From the NCBI GenBank assembly GCA_965197395.1, contig CBDANB010000007.1, positions 434,001 to 498,000 on the forward strand: 64,000 bases of DNA, in the 5' to 3' direction. The position numbers and the translations under genes are program-made. Position 1 is the stretch's first letter, and each line of letters opens with the position of its first letter. The DNA comes from CAZYFH01 sp965197395. GTDB taxonomy: Bacteria; Acidobacteriota; Vicinamibacteria; Vicinamibacterales; UBA8438. Below, one piece after another: positions 9,543 through 17,879 of this stretch. Under the pieces are notes generated by a model, which was given only the letters and a program-made list of their open reading frames with translations, was not told the DNA's origin and searched no databases.

Positions 9543-11516
9543 ATGGATAGACGGCGCGCCCAGACACGTCGGCAAGCCCACCGCGGTCCGACGATGCCGG
9601 TCGGTGTCCTCGTCCTCGTCCTTGCGTCGCTGGCGCTCGGTCTCGCCGCGGCCCTATCGCTGGACCCAGTCACCCTGGAAGACGACGTCGGCGACCGACC
9701 GATCGCGGTCGCCGAGGACGGCTTCGTCTCATCGGACAGCTGCCGTGCCTGCCACCCGTCGCAGTATGCGACGTGGCACGGGTCGTTTCATCGCACGATG
9801 ACGCAGGTCGCCGGACCGGACACCGTCCGTGCCGACTTCGACGACGTCGTCGTGGCGGCGGTGCACGGCCGCCCGATGCACCTTGAGCGCCGCGGCGATG
9901 AATTCTGGGCGACCTTCGACGACCCCGGCTGGGAAGACCTTGGACGCGGGGGTGAGCGGCCGCGCATCACACGGCGGGTCGTGATGATCACCGGTTCGCA
10001 TCATCAGAACATTTACTGGTACGCGACCGGGCACGACCGCGCGCTCAACGTGCTCCCCGGGGTCTATCTGCTCGCCGACGAACGGTGGGCGCCGCGCAGC
10101 GCCGTCGTCCTGCATCCGCCCGGGCAAGGCGTCGCGACGACGGACGGCCACTGGAACGCGATCTGCATCGCGTGCCACACGACGCACGGGAAGACGCAGT
10201 TCGATTCGCCCTTCGGCTCCGAGCCAATCGCGGATCAGCGTGTCGATACCACGGTGACCGAGTTCGGCATCGCGTGCGAATCGTGTCATGGACCGGCCGA
10301 CGCGCACCTCCGTGCCCACGCGAACCCCGTCGCGCGCTATGCGCGCCACTTTACCGACGACCCCGACCCAACCATCGTCCAGCCGGCGCGCCTCGACCCC
10401 GAACGCTCGTCGCAGGTATGCGGCCAGTGCCACAGCATCTGGGAGTTCGAGACGACGGACGACGAGCGGCGCGCAAACGCCGGTGCGCTACCGTACCGGC
10501 CGGGTGACGCGCTCCGGGATACGCGGTTCCTGGTGCAGCCGTCCGTGGACGACGACTCGCCGGACATGGTCGGCCTGCTCGACGCTGATCCCGACTACGT
10601 GCGCGGCTCGTTCTGGCCGGACGGCATGGTGCGGGTGTCGGGGCGCGAATACAACGGCCTGATCGACTCGCCTTGCTACGTCGACGCGGAGACCGCCGCG
10701 CGGAAGATGAGCTGTTTCTCCTGCCACACGATGCACAAGACCGACGCGGATCCGCGGGCCACCGCTACCTGGGCCGAGACGCATCAGGTGTCTGCGGGCA
10801 TGGAGGGCAACGCGGCGTGTGGACAGTGCCACACCGAGATCGGCGAGAACCCGGCGGCCCACACGAACCACGCTCCCGAGTCGACCGGGAGCCGTTGCTA
10901 CAACTGCCACATGCCGTACACGTCGTACGGTTTGCTGAAGGCCGTTCGCAGCCACACCATCAGCAGTCCGTCGGTGCGCGAGTCCGTGGACGCCGGCCGG
11001 CCGAACGCCTGCAACCTCTGTCACCTCGACCGCACGCTGGCGTGGACTGGTGAGCGGCTGACGCGCTGGTACGATCGTCCCCCCTTGCCACTCGACGACG
11101 ATGAGCGCACCGTGGCCGCCTCGCTCCTGTGGCTACTGCGCGGTGACGCGGGCGTGCGCGCGATTACGGCCTGGAGCTACGGCTGGCCGCCGGCGCAGGC
11201 CGCTGCCGGGACCGACTGGATGACCCCATTCCTCGGCGAGCTCCTCGGGGACCCGTACGACGCCGTACGCTTCATCGCCGCGCGGTCGCTCGGCGGCCTG
11301 CCCGATCACGCCGACCTCGACTACGACTTCGTGGGAGCACGCGACGCGAGGTTGACGGCCGCGGTCGAGGCGTTGCGCGTCTGGGAACGCGCGACCGGCG
11401 CGGAGCGACGCCGCGACCCCGAGCTGCTGTTCGGCGCGGGCGGGTCTCTGGACATCATGAAGATGCGGCGCTTGTTCAGCGAGCGCGACACGCGCCCGCT
11501 GTTCCTTCGAGAATAG
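9543..11516 (+). CDS. Octahaem cytochrome c with C-terminal HEAT-like region
   Basis: A 657-residue protein with one N-terminal membrane/signal segment (about 19-40). Eight CxxCH haem c motifs are present: CRACH 67, CIACH 208, CESCH 245, CGQCH 293, CFSCH 391, CGQCH 426, CYNCH 452 and CNLCH 490. The arrangement resembles cytochrome c554/nitrite-reductase-like multihaem proteins. After the haem region, about 530-640, there are HEAT-like helices (LLGDPYDAVRFIAARSLGG). It probably carries electrons in the periplasm; the terminal acceptor is unknown. The next gene starts on the last base of its stop codon, so the two are translationally coupled. Confidence 0.9.
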   Translation: MDRRRAQTRRQAHRGPTMPVGVLVLVLASLALGLAAALSLDPVTLEDDVGDRPIAVAEDGFVSSDSCRACHPSQYATWHGSFHRTMTQVAGPDTVRADFDDVVVAAVHGRPMHLERRGDEFWATFDDPGWEDLGRGGERPRITRRVVMITGSHHQNIYWYATGHDRALNVLPGVYLLADERWAPRSAVVLHPPGQGVATTDGHWNAICIACHTTHGKTQFDSPFGSEPIADQRVDTTVTEFGIACESCHGPADAHLRAHANPVARYARHFTDDPDPTIVQPARLDPERSSQVCGQCHSIWEFETTDDERRANAGALPYRPGDALRDTRFLVQPSVDDDSPDMVGLLDADPDYVRGSFWPDGMVRVSGREYNGLIDSPCYVDAETAARKMSCFSCHTMHKTDADPRATATWAETHQVSAGMEGNAACGQCHTEIGENPAAHTNHAPESTGSRCYNCHMPYTSYGLLKAVRSHTISSPSVRESVDAGRPNACNLCHLDRTLAWTGERLTRWYDRPPLPLDDDERTVAASLLWLLRGDAGVRAITAWSYGWPPAQAAAGTDWMTPFLGELLGDPYDAVRFIAARSLGGLPDHADLDYDFVGARDARLTAAVEALRVWERATGAERRRDPELLFGAGGSLDIMKMRRLFSERDTRPLFLRE

Positions 11517-11962
11517 TGCCCAACACGGCCGACAGCATGCCTGACTACGCGCGGCGTCACCTCCGCTTCGGCTGGTGGTCGCTCCTCGCGTTCCTCACGC
11601 TGGGCTTCACGCTCGAGTTGTTCCACGGGTTCAAGGTGGGCCTCTACCTCGACGCATCGAACGAAACGCGTCGCCTAATGTGGACGCTCGCGCATGCGCA
11701 CGGCGCGCTCCTGGCACTCGTTCACGTCGTCTATGGCCTCTCGGTGACGGTCGCTCCCACGGTCGGCGCGCGTCATCGCCCACTCGTGTCGACGTGCCTC
11801 ATCGGCGCGACCGTGTTCCTGCCCGGCGGGTTTTTTCTCGGCGGCGTGTCGTTCTACGGCGGGGACCCGGGAGTCGGAATCTTCATCGCGCCCGTCGGGG
11901 CGACGCTGCTCATGGTGGCGGTGTTTCTGACCGCGCGGGCCTGGAGTCGCCGCAGACTATGA
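11516..11962 (+). CDS. Small integral membrane protein coupled to the octahaem cytochrome
   Basis: A 148-residue protein starting at GTG 11516, which overlaps the upstream stop by one base; ATG codons a few residues in are alternatives. About four hydrophobic helices are visible (near 23-40, 58-80, 91-112 and 118-140). Conserved-looking His residues lie in the first two helices or their loops (ELFHGF, AHAHGALLALVH) and could be haem or quinone ligands, but this is speculation. The coupling suggests it anchors or serves the cytochrome. No family was recognised. Confidence 0.75.
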   Translation: MPNTADSMPDYARRHLRFGWWSLLAFLTLGFTLELFHGFKVGLYLDASNETRRLMWTLAHAHGALLALVHVVYGLSVTVAPTVGARHRPLVSTCLIGATVFLPGGFFLGGVSFYGGDPGVGIFIAPVGATLLMVAVFLTARAWSRRRL

Positions 11963-12017
11963 CGTCGCGCCGGGACACCGGCACGCGGTGACCCACGGGA
12001 CACCCAGCGGCGGCGCC

Positions 12018-13034
12018 CTACTGCACGGTGACCGTCAAGTCGGCCGGCACGATCAGCATCGCGTCACTCGCCCAGGCGCGCAGCGTGTAGCTGCCCGGCT
12101 CGTCGAAGGTCACCGTCGCCTCAAACCGCGCGGACGTCCAACCGTCACCGTCGATCGACGTCGACTCGCTGTTGGTCGGGGCCGTCCCGGGGATACGCCC
12201 ACCGGGGCGATCATCGGTCTCTTCCTCCGCGACGGACCGTTGATAGTCCGGCGGCGCGATCGTCGCGTCCGCGGGTCCGCGATAGACGGTCCACAGCACG
12301 GACAACCCGTTCCGGGGCGGGCGCGGCTTCGAGTACCACTGCACGTTGTCGGGCGCCTTCGGGGTTCCGTCCGGCGGCACCAGCGCCGGGAGCCTGGTGC
12401 GCGGCTGGCGCGGCGCGAGCGGTGTCGGCAGCTCGTCGTCGGTGATCGACGCTGTCACCGTGATTGGCTCGCCGACCCGTGCGGTGGTCGTCGCCGCCGA
12501 CACCGTGACCGACGGCGCCTCATTGGCGAAGAGCTGGTCCTTGGATCGACCGAACCCGGTCCGCCCGTTCGACGTAATCGTGTTCACGTCGATTTCCCAT
12601 TCCGGTTGCAGCCATCCGTACGCCAGCTGCTCGCTGCCGTTGGCGGTCACGTGCCAGACGACCCCATCCTCGGCGGCCGTACCGGCCCCGGCCGGCATCG
12701 ACACCGTGAATTGATACCGCTGGGTCCGCGGGTAGAAGTACGTCGGCTGGCCGCGGTCCTCGTCGCCCGGGGAGAAGTAATTGCTCGGACCGATTGGAAT
12801 ACTCGGCTGCTGACGGTAGTTCCGATTCAAGTAGCCGAAATGGAACAGGTAACTGCCGTCGTCGTTCCGCGTCCAGCCCTCGAAGATTGGCTGCACGTCC
12901 TGCCCGGCATCGAACCGCTGCTGCGGCTGGGCGACGATCGGCACGTCACGGGGATTGACCTGCGCGTGCGCCGCGCTCGCTGCGCCCACGCACAAGATCG
13001 CCACGGCCATCACCAGTCGAATATTGACGCTCAT
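12018..13034 (-). CDS. Secreted protein of unknown function
   Basis: A 338-residue secreted protein. ATG 13034 follows a GAGG ribosome site and begins the signal peptide (to about HAQV, residue 25). The mature N-terminal part has a motif around SNYFSPGDEDRGQPTYF. The later part looks like an Ig-like beta-sandwich (ATTTARVGEPITVTASITDD, TFDEPGSYTLRAWASD). Similar proteins commonly sit near cytochrome/copper oxygenase genes in related genomes, as here. No enzymatic motif is evident. It lies after a terminator-like hairpin, so it is probably transcribed separately from the upstream gene. Confidence 0.7.
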   Translation of the reverse strand: MSVNIRLVMAVAILCVGAASAAHAQVNPRDVPIVAQPQQRFDAGQDVQPIFEGWTRNDDGSYLFHFGYLNRNYRQQPSIPIGPSNYFSPGDEDRGQPTYFYPRTQRYQFTVSMPAGAGTAAEDGVVWHVTANGSEQLAYGWLQPEWEIDVNTITSNGRTGFGRSKDQLFANEAPSVTVSAATTTARVGEPITVTASITDDELPTPLAPRQPRTRLPALVPPDGTPKAPDNVQWYSKPRPPRNGLSVLWTVYRGPADATIAPPDYQRSVAEEETDDRPGGRIPGTAPTNSESTSIDGDGWTSARFEATVTFDEPGSYTLRAWASDAMLIVPADLTVTVQ

Positions 13035-13057
13035 GACTTGCCTCAGAAACGAACAAA

Positions 13058-13089
13058 GCACTCTACGAAGCCAGCGCTTCGCAGAGTGC
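13058..13089 (-). terminator. Rho-independent-type terminator after the copper monooxygenase-like gene
   Basis: A 14-bp stem with one mismatch (arms 13076-13089 and 13058-13071) and a 4-base loop. It is followed on the minus strand by a T-rich tract TTTGTTCGTTT. It lies 37 bases after the stop at 13127 and just before the start of the next gene at 13034. Confidence 0.65.
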
Positions 13090-13126
13090 CCTGTGTTAAC
13101 GCGTTGCCATCGACGCGAACCAGACG

Positions 13127-14392
13127 CTAGTTATCGTTGTCGGCCGCCCGCTCTTCAAGCTCCGTCGCGTACTCCTCGTCGGTCATGTCGTACCAGCTGA
13201 TCCAGCCGAAGGCCATCTCGTCGATCGTGCGGCTGCCGCCGCCCGTCCAGTTCAGCGGGTCGAGATTGCCCCGATGCGCCTCGGTGTTGTCGTGGTAGCT
13301 GATCACGTGAAGCTTCGTGCCCGCCGGATAGATGGGCTGCGCGTCGTCCTCATAGTTGTAGACGATGTGCCAGTTGAAATCGAAGTTCGCGCAGCTGACC
13401 ATTTCAGTTGTCGAGTTCGGATAGATCAACTCGAGGCACTGCCGCTTGCCGAGGAAGTGCATGTGCGGCTGGAATCCGGTGAGCCGGCCCGGCAGATACA
13501 TCGTGGCGTACCCGTCGTGCCGCGTGATCTGCCCGGCGGGAATGTCGAGCTCCCCCGCCTGCGCGAGCTGGCGCGAGTAGAGGATCTTGTCGGGCGCCTC
13601 TCCGGCGGGATACAGGACCATCCCCAGCTCGGTCCGGTCCACGACTTCCTCGCCGACCGAGTGATAGTGGAAGCTGAAGCGAACCCGCGAGTCGGCCTCG
13701 AACATCTTGCCGGTGCCTTCGGGATACTTGTCGGCGTTCTTCCCGACGGCATACTCGTTCAGGAAGAAGTCGTTCGAGCTGTCATCGGGCGGCGCCTCGG
13801 AGTCGGTCACGGCGTAGGTCAGCGCGTGGTGGACGACGCGCAGATCTCCGGCCCGGGTCTGGATCGACTTGATGTAGCGATCCTCGGTGATTCCAGAGTC
13901 GACGATGTAGTCGCCCCACCAGTCACCTGCCTCGGCCGGCACGGTGTGCGGCGGCGACGTGACGATCACGTCCGGCTCGACCTCCCACGCGCCGAAGTCC
14001 GGTAGCTCGATCGGCGGCGGCGCATCGGCCGGGTTGCCGCGCGGCGCGCCGGCATCGACCCAGGTCGCGATGAGCTGGATCTCGTGATCGCTCAGCGACC
14101 GGTCCTGCTTGAATTCCTGAATGCCAACGTTCTTATCGATGTGCCACGGCGGCATCTCGCGCGCCACGACCTTGTTCTTGATGGACCGCGCCCAGGGGCG
14201 CGTCTCCTGATAGTTCAGGAGCGACATCGGTGCCATGTTGTCCGGTCGATGACAGACCTGGCAGGAGCGCTGGAGGATTGGCTCGATGTCCTTATGAAAC
14301 GTCGGTTCCGCGTCCTGCGCGCCAGCGACGCCAGGCCACAGTACCAGCGCGGCGGCCGCGAACACGGCCAGACCAATACAGGTCCTTCTCAT
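13127..14392 (-). CDS. Secreted cytochrome c / copper type II monooxygenase-like protein
   Basis: A 421-residue protein with a signal peptide (1-25, ending AGAQ). An N-terminal class I cytochrome c domain has CQVCH at 44-48 and Met candidates around MAPM. The C-terminal half resembles the ascorbate-dependent copper monooxygenase fold. It has HH at 188-189, HYH at 242-244 and HMH at 310-312, a set that could build two copper sites as in peptidylglycine hydroxylating monooxygenase. The fused haem domain could deliver electrons in place of ascorbate. The substrate is unknown. A GGGGGG stretch lies shortly before the ATG. Confidence 0.8.
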   Translation of the reverse strand: MRRTCIGLAVFAAAALVLWPGVAGAQDAEPTFHKDIEPILQRSCQVCHRPDNMAPMSLLNYQETRPWARSIKNKVVAREMPPWHIDKNVGIQEFKQDRSLSDHEIQLIATWVDAGAPRGNPADAPPPIELPDFGAWEVEPDVIVTSPPHTVPAEAGDWWGDYIVDSGITEDRYIKSIQTRAGDLRVVHHALTYAVTDSEAPPDDSSNDFFLNEYAVGKNADKYPEGTGKMFEADSRVRFSFHYHSVGEEVVDRTELGMVLYPAGEAPDKILYSRQLAQAGELDIPAGQITRHDGYATMYLPGRLTGFQPHMHFLGKRQCLELIYPNSTTEMVSCANFDFNWHIVYNYEDDAQPIYPAGTKLHVISYHDNTEAHRGNLDPLNWTGGGSRTIDEMAFGWISWYDMTDEEYATELEERAADNDN

Positions 14393-14544
14393 TTGAGCCC
14401 CCCCAACTGTACGCGTCTGCCCACCCGTAATTGTCGGATTCCCTACAACTTAGCTCGCTTATTTTAGCGCCAACCCTTGATCCAGTCAACGCGCGCGGCG
14501 AGGGCAGCACTCGCGGCAGTCCGGGGCCGCCCCGGCGGCGCATC

Positions 14545-15834
14545 TCAGTCAGCCGATCGACTGAGATAGTCCCAAAGTAGAAATGCCATCGCCCGCATGC
14601 CGACCGGGAGGGCGGAATCGTCAGCACGAAACGTCGGTGAGTGGTGCCCCCCCGAGGTCGTGCCTGGTGCGAGGGTCCCGAGCATGAAAAAGAACCCGGG
14701 CACCTCGTTCGCGAACAACGAGAAGTCCTCGCCGGCCATCCAGGGCTCGGCCAACGCGACGTTGTCGTCCCCTACAGCGGCGGAGAGACTCGGAATCGAC
14801 CGGTCCGTCAGCGCGCGATCGTTGATCGTGACCGGTGTGACACGTGTGTAGTCGAGCGCGAACGAGCCGCCCCCGGCGCGGGTGATGCCGTCGAGGATCT
14901 CGCCCATCCGACGCTCGACGGTGTCCTGCACGTCGGGATCGTAGGTCCGAACCGTGCCCTCGAGCCGCACCTCTCCGGGAATGATGTTGAAACGTGTCCC
15001 CCCACGAATCATCCCGACGGTGACGACGCTCGGCGCCAGCGGGGACAACGTGCGCGACCGTATCGTCTGCAGCGCGGTGACCACCTGCGCCGACATGACC
15101 ACCGGGTCGATGCTCAGATGCGGCGCCGCGCCGTGTGCTTGGCGGCCGTAGATCGTGGCGCGAAAGTGATCGACCGCGGCCAGCGCACCACCCGGGGTAT
15201 AGGCGATCTTGCCGACGTCGACGTGTGCGCTGGCGTGGAGCCCGAACACCGCTTCGGGCCGCGGATCGTCAAAAACGCCCTCCTCGAGCATCAGCGAGGC
15301 GCCCCCCTCCTCGTCCGGCGGAGGCCCCTCTTCGGCCGGCTGGAACACAAAGACGACGGTGCCGGGCAGCTCCGGTTGGAGCGCCTTGAAGATCGACGCC
15401 ACACCGAGCTGCACGGCCGTGTGCATGTCGTGCCCGCAGGCGTGCATCACGCCGACATCCTGACCCAGATAGGTGGCGCGCTTCGTCGACCGAAACGCCA
15501 GGTCGGTCTCTTCCGTAACGGGCAATGCGTCCATATCGGCGCGCACCGCGACAACTGGTCCCGGCAGACCGCCGCGGAGCACGGCCACGACACCGGTGTG
15601 CGCGATGCCTGTGCGCACATCGTCGAACCCCAGCGCGCGCAGGTGGTCCGCGGCCAGCGCCGCCGTTGCCACCTCACGGTTGCCCAGCTCGGGGTTCTCG
15701 TGGATCTGGTGGCGCATCTCGGTAACGCGCGGTAGCGCTCGTTCCACCTCGGCGTTGATCCGGTCGCGCTGGGCAGCCGCCGGCACGAGCCAGGCCGTCA
15801 GGACGAGGGCGATCACGCCGGCTCGACATCCCAT
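14545..15834 (-). CDS. Secreted M20-family amidohydrolase (IAA-amino acid/hippurate hydrolase type)
   Basis: A 429-residue metallopeptidase-like amidohydrolase with a signal peptide (1-22, ending PAAAQ), so it acts in the periplasm. Metal ligands are visible: RADMDALP around 98-105, HACGHDMH at 131-138 and PAEEG near 167, plus a late His in GGHHSPTF. A dimerisation domain lies in the middle (about 220-330). It hydrolyses N-acylated amino acids in known relatives; the precise substrate is not inferable. TAGAAT lies 6 bases before its ATG, with no ribosome site, suggesting a leaderless transcript. Confidence 0.9.
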   Translation of the reverse strand: MGCRAGVIALVLTAWLVPAAAQRDRINAEVERALPRVTEMRHQIHENPELGNREVATAALAADHLRALGFDDVRTGIAHTGVVAVLRGGLPGPVVAVRADMDALPVTEETDLAFRSTKRATYLGQDVGVMHACGHDMHTAVQLGVASIFKALQPELPGTVVFVFQPAEEGPPPDEEGGASLMLEEGVFDDPRPEAVFGLHASAHVDVGKIAYTPGGALAAVDHFRATIYGRQAHGAAPHLSIDPVVMSAQVVTALQTIRSRTLSPLAPSVVTVGMIRGGTRFNIIPGEVRLEGTVRTYDPDVQDTVERRMGEILDGITRAGGGSFALDYTRVTPVTINDRALTDRSIPSLSAAVGDDNVALAEPWMAGEDFSLFANEVPGFFFMLGTLAPGTTSGGHHSPTFRADDSALPVGMRAMAFLLWDYLSRSAD

Positions 15835-15840
15835 GGCCGT

Positions 15841-15846
15841 ATTCTA
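15841..15846 (-). promoter_or_regulatory. Candidate -10 box TAGAAT for the M20 hydrolase gene
   Basis: Minus-strand TAGAAT followed by six bases and ATG 15834. A plus-strand TATAAT at 15861-15866 faces the other way, making this a plausible compact divergent promoter region. Confidence 0.45.
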
Positions 15847-15864
15847 CGCCCCGACCTCTCTATA

Positions 15865-15909
15865 ATGGGGCGGTCCAACGCTGCACAGGATGATGGGGTG
15901 GTCCAACGC
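15865..15909. repeat. Pair of 17-bp direct repeats upstream of the cupredoxin lipoprotein
   Basis: ATGGGG(C/T)GGTCCAACGC occurs at 15865-15881 and 15893-15909, spaced 28 bases start to start. They overlap or follow a plus-strand TATAAT (15861-15866) in the leader of the lipoprotein gene. They could be operator sites or a local duplication. Confidence 0.6.
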
Positions 15910-15939
15910 GGCACCGGCCGCGTGATGCGAGACAGGCGA

Positions 15940-16695
15940 ATGCGACACAGACTGATGCGCCGCGCCACGCTCATCGCGCTCGGCATTGCGGTTGGCGTCG
16001 GGGGCTGCTCCCGCGACCGGGCGGTCACCGACCCCACGTCGGCGGCCACTGACGGCCAGGCGACCACCGACCCGGCGTCGACGGCCACCGAGGCGACGTC
16101 GACGGCCACCGAGGCAACGTCGACGGCCACCGAGGCAACGTCGACGGCCACCGAGGCCGCCGCGACCGACGGTGCAGCTGTCGGACAGACCGTGACGGGT
16201 CACGCGCCGGTTTCGCGCGATGGTTCCCTGACCGTCGTCATCCTGGAGCCGGAGACCGCGATGTCCTTCGAGACCCCGACCGAGCCGGTCAGGATGGACC
16301 AGCTCGGGATGGAGTTCCTCCCGCCTGTCCTGCTGGCGGGCACGGGACAACCCGTACACTTCCGCAACAGCGAAGACGTCTTGCACAACGTCCGCGTGTA
16401 CAACATCGAGAGCAAGGACACCGCGTTCAACATTTCGACGCCGCTCGGCGGTACCTACGAGCACCACTTCGACGTCGCCGGCACCTACAGGGTCGCGTGC
16501 GACATTCACCCGGCGATGGGTGCGAGCGTCGTCATCACGGCGGCGCCATACGCGACGGTGGCGGAGCGCGATGGCAGCTTCGTGTTGGACGACGTGCTGC
16601 CGGGTGCGTACAGGGCCATCGTGCAGTTCGGCGGCGAGCGCACCGAGCAGCGCGTCGACATCGCGCCGTCGGCGACCGAATTGGCGCTCGACTGA
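15940..16695 (+). CDS. Cupredoxin-domain lipoprotein with STATEAT repeats
   Basis: A 251-residue protein (start chosen among ATGs at 15925, 15940 and 15955). The hydrophobic signal ends in the lipobox VGGC, so it is membrane-anchored. A Thr/Ala/Glu-rich linker with four STATEAT-type repeats follows (about 47-74). A plastocyanin-like domain has copper ligand candidates: His in LHNV, then Cys, His and Met in VACDIHPAM, an amicyanin-like C-x2-H-x2-M spacing. The last ~60 residues resemble a carboxypeptidase-regulatory strand pair (GSFVLDDVLPGAYRAIV). It is probably a tethered electron carrier. Confidence 0.8.
   Translation: MRHRLMRRATLIALGIAVGVGGCSRDRAVTDPTSAATDGQATTDPASTATEATSTATEATSTATEATSTATEAAATDGAAVGQTVTGHAPVSRDGSLTVVILEPETAMSFETPTEPVRMDQLGMEFLPPVLLAGTGQPVHFRNSEDVLHNVRVYNIESKDTAFNISTPLGGTYEHHFDVAGTYRVACDIHPAMGASVVITAAPYATVAERDGSFVLDDVLPGAYRAIVQFGGERTEQRVDIAPSATELALD
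16078..16161 (+). repeat. Four tandem 21-bp coding repeats (STATEAT)
   Basis: 21-base units start at 16078, 16099, 16120 and 16141; the last is slightly diverged. They encode the Thr-rich spacer between the lipid anchor and the copper domain. Near-identical units suggest recent expansion and possible length variation between strains. Confidence 0.85.
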
Positions 16696-16696
16696 T

Positions 16697-16803
16697 TTAG
16701 ACGGGGCTGCGCCCCCGAACCCTGCCGCGGACGCTCCGCGGGGACCCCGAGAGCTGCGCTCCGCGCCCGCGAGGCGCGCCATGCGCGCCTTGGCCGTACG
16801 CCG
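16697..16803 (+). repeat. Dispersed structured intergenic repeat, copy A
   Basis: About 105 bases closely matching 22503-22608 (opposite orientation) and 39894-39998. The shared core starts T(C/T)TAGA(C/T)GGGGC, contains CGCTCCG(C/T)GGGGACCCCGAG and ends GCGCGCCTTGGCCG. Several self-complementary segments (GGGGC...GCCCC and GTGGGG/CCCCAC in the other copies) would fold into hairpins. It begins one base after the lipoprotein stop codon. Open frames across it are not considered coding. Confidence 0.8.
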
Positions 16804-16834
16804 CCGCCAGAGTGCCATGCACCGCGGCCTCGTG

Positions 16835-17857
16835 ATGACCGAAGGCATCCCCGTCATCGACCTCGGTTCGGCGCGCCCGCTGGCGAACGAGCGCATTGGC
16901 CGGGCCTGCCGCGAGTGGGGGTTCTTCCAGATCGTCGGCCATGGCATCGCGCCAGCGCTCATCGACAGGGTGTGGACCCTGACCCATGCCTTCTTCGCGC
17001 TGCCGCGGTCGGTCAAGCTCGGCCTGCTCCGCACCAAGCACAACCCGCGCGGCTACTACGACCGCGAGCTCACCAAGAACCGTCGCGACCTCAAAGAGGT
17101 GTTCGACTTTGGCGGAGCGCAACGGCCGGACCTCCCCGATGCGGCGCCCGAGAACCGGGTCGCGGTCGATGGGTCGAATCGATGGCCCGACGAGCTCCCG
17201 ACGCTCCGGCCGACGCTGCTGGCGTATGTCGCGGTCTGCGAGCGGCTTGCGTTCGACCTGAGCAACCGGTTGACCGACGCGCTCGGCGTGGTGCGCGACG
17301 CGCTCGCGCCGTATTTTGCCGGCGGCCACACGAGCTTCGCCCGGCTCAACTACTACCCGCGTGAGGACCCGCTCGACGCGGCCGCCGCGCACGCGGCGCC
17401 GGCGCTCGGTTCCCAGGCGCTGCACCACCACACCGACGCCGGCGCCCTGACCATCCTGCTCCAGAACCGGGTGGGAGGCCTCCAGGTGTGCGCGCGTGGC
17501 CGCTGGGTCGACGTGGAGCCGATTCCCGGTGCACTTGTCGTCAACGTCGGCGACATGATGCAGGTCTGGTCCAACGACCGCTTCACCGCCGCCATGCATC
17601 GCGTGCGCCCGATGCGCGACCACCCGCGCTACAGCATCCCGTTCTTCTTCAACCCGTCGTACGAGGCCCGATGCGCGCCGCTCCCGACACCCGACGGCGA
17701 TCAACCGCACTACCGCGAGATTGAGTGGGGCGCCTTCCGGCAGGCACGGACGGACGGCGACTACGCAGACTACGGGAAGGAGATCCAGATCGCGGATTTC
17801 CGAATCGAGGTCTCTGCCCGAAGCCCGAAGCCCGAGGCCCGAACACCTGAGCCGTGA
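16835..17857 (+). CDS. 2-oxoglutarate/Fe(II)-dependent oxygenase, isopenicillin N synthase-like
   Basis: A 340-residue protein if it starts at ATG 16835 (MTEGIPVIDLG); ATG 16817 is an alternative. N-terminal DIOX_N features are present (VIDLG, CREWGFFQIVGHG, YYDRELTKNRRD). The 2OG-Fe(II) core has His/Asp in HHHTDAGALTILLQ, a distal His in AAMHRV and the 2OG-binding Arg in HPRYSIPFFF. Such enzymes hydroxylate, desaturate or cyclise small molecules; the substrate is unknown. The last ~15 residues (SARSPKPEARTPEP) come from a 7-base tandem repeat and are probably not part of the ancestral fold. Confidence 0.85.
   Translation: MTEGIPVIDLGSARPLANERIGRACREWGFFQIVGHGIAPALIDRVWTLTHAFFALPRSVKLGLLRTKHNPRGYYDRELTKNRRDLKEVFDFGGAQRPDLPDAAPENRVAVDGSNRWPDELPTLRPTLLAYVAVCERLAFDLSNRLTDALGVVRDALAPYFAGGHTSFARLNYYPREDPLDAAAAHAAPALGSQALHHHTDAGALTILLQNRVGGLQVCARGRWVDVEPIPGALVVNVGDMMQVWSNDRFTAAMHRVRPMRDHPRYSIPFFFNPSYEARCAPLPTPDGDQPHYREIEWGAFRQARTDGDYADYGKEIQIADFRIEVSARSPKPEARTPEP
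17815..17852 (+). repeat. Heptanucleotide tandem repeat at the end of the oxygenase gene
   Basis: Period-7 units of the form CCCGAAG/CCCGAGG run through the last codons and stop region of the oxygenase. A similar period-7 AGCC tract lies at 44087-44116. Probably slipped-strand expansion. Confidence 0.55.
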
Positions 17858-17879
17858 ATCGGGCTCAGCCGACGTGACC

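Noticed and set aside
15861..15866. TATAAT on the plus strand as a leaderless promoter for the cupredoxin lipoprotein
   Set aside because: No start codon lies at the expected distance, so it was not added to the leaderless set; it may still be an ordinary promoter.
16078..16161. Possible CRISPR array
   Set aside because: The units are contiguous with no spacers and are in frame within a gene.
16520..16834. N-terminal extension of the oxygenase frame
   Set aside because: It overlaps the lipoprotein gene in another frame and then the dispersed repeat A; the enzyme fold starts at about 16835.
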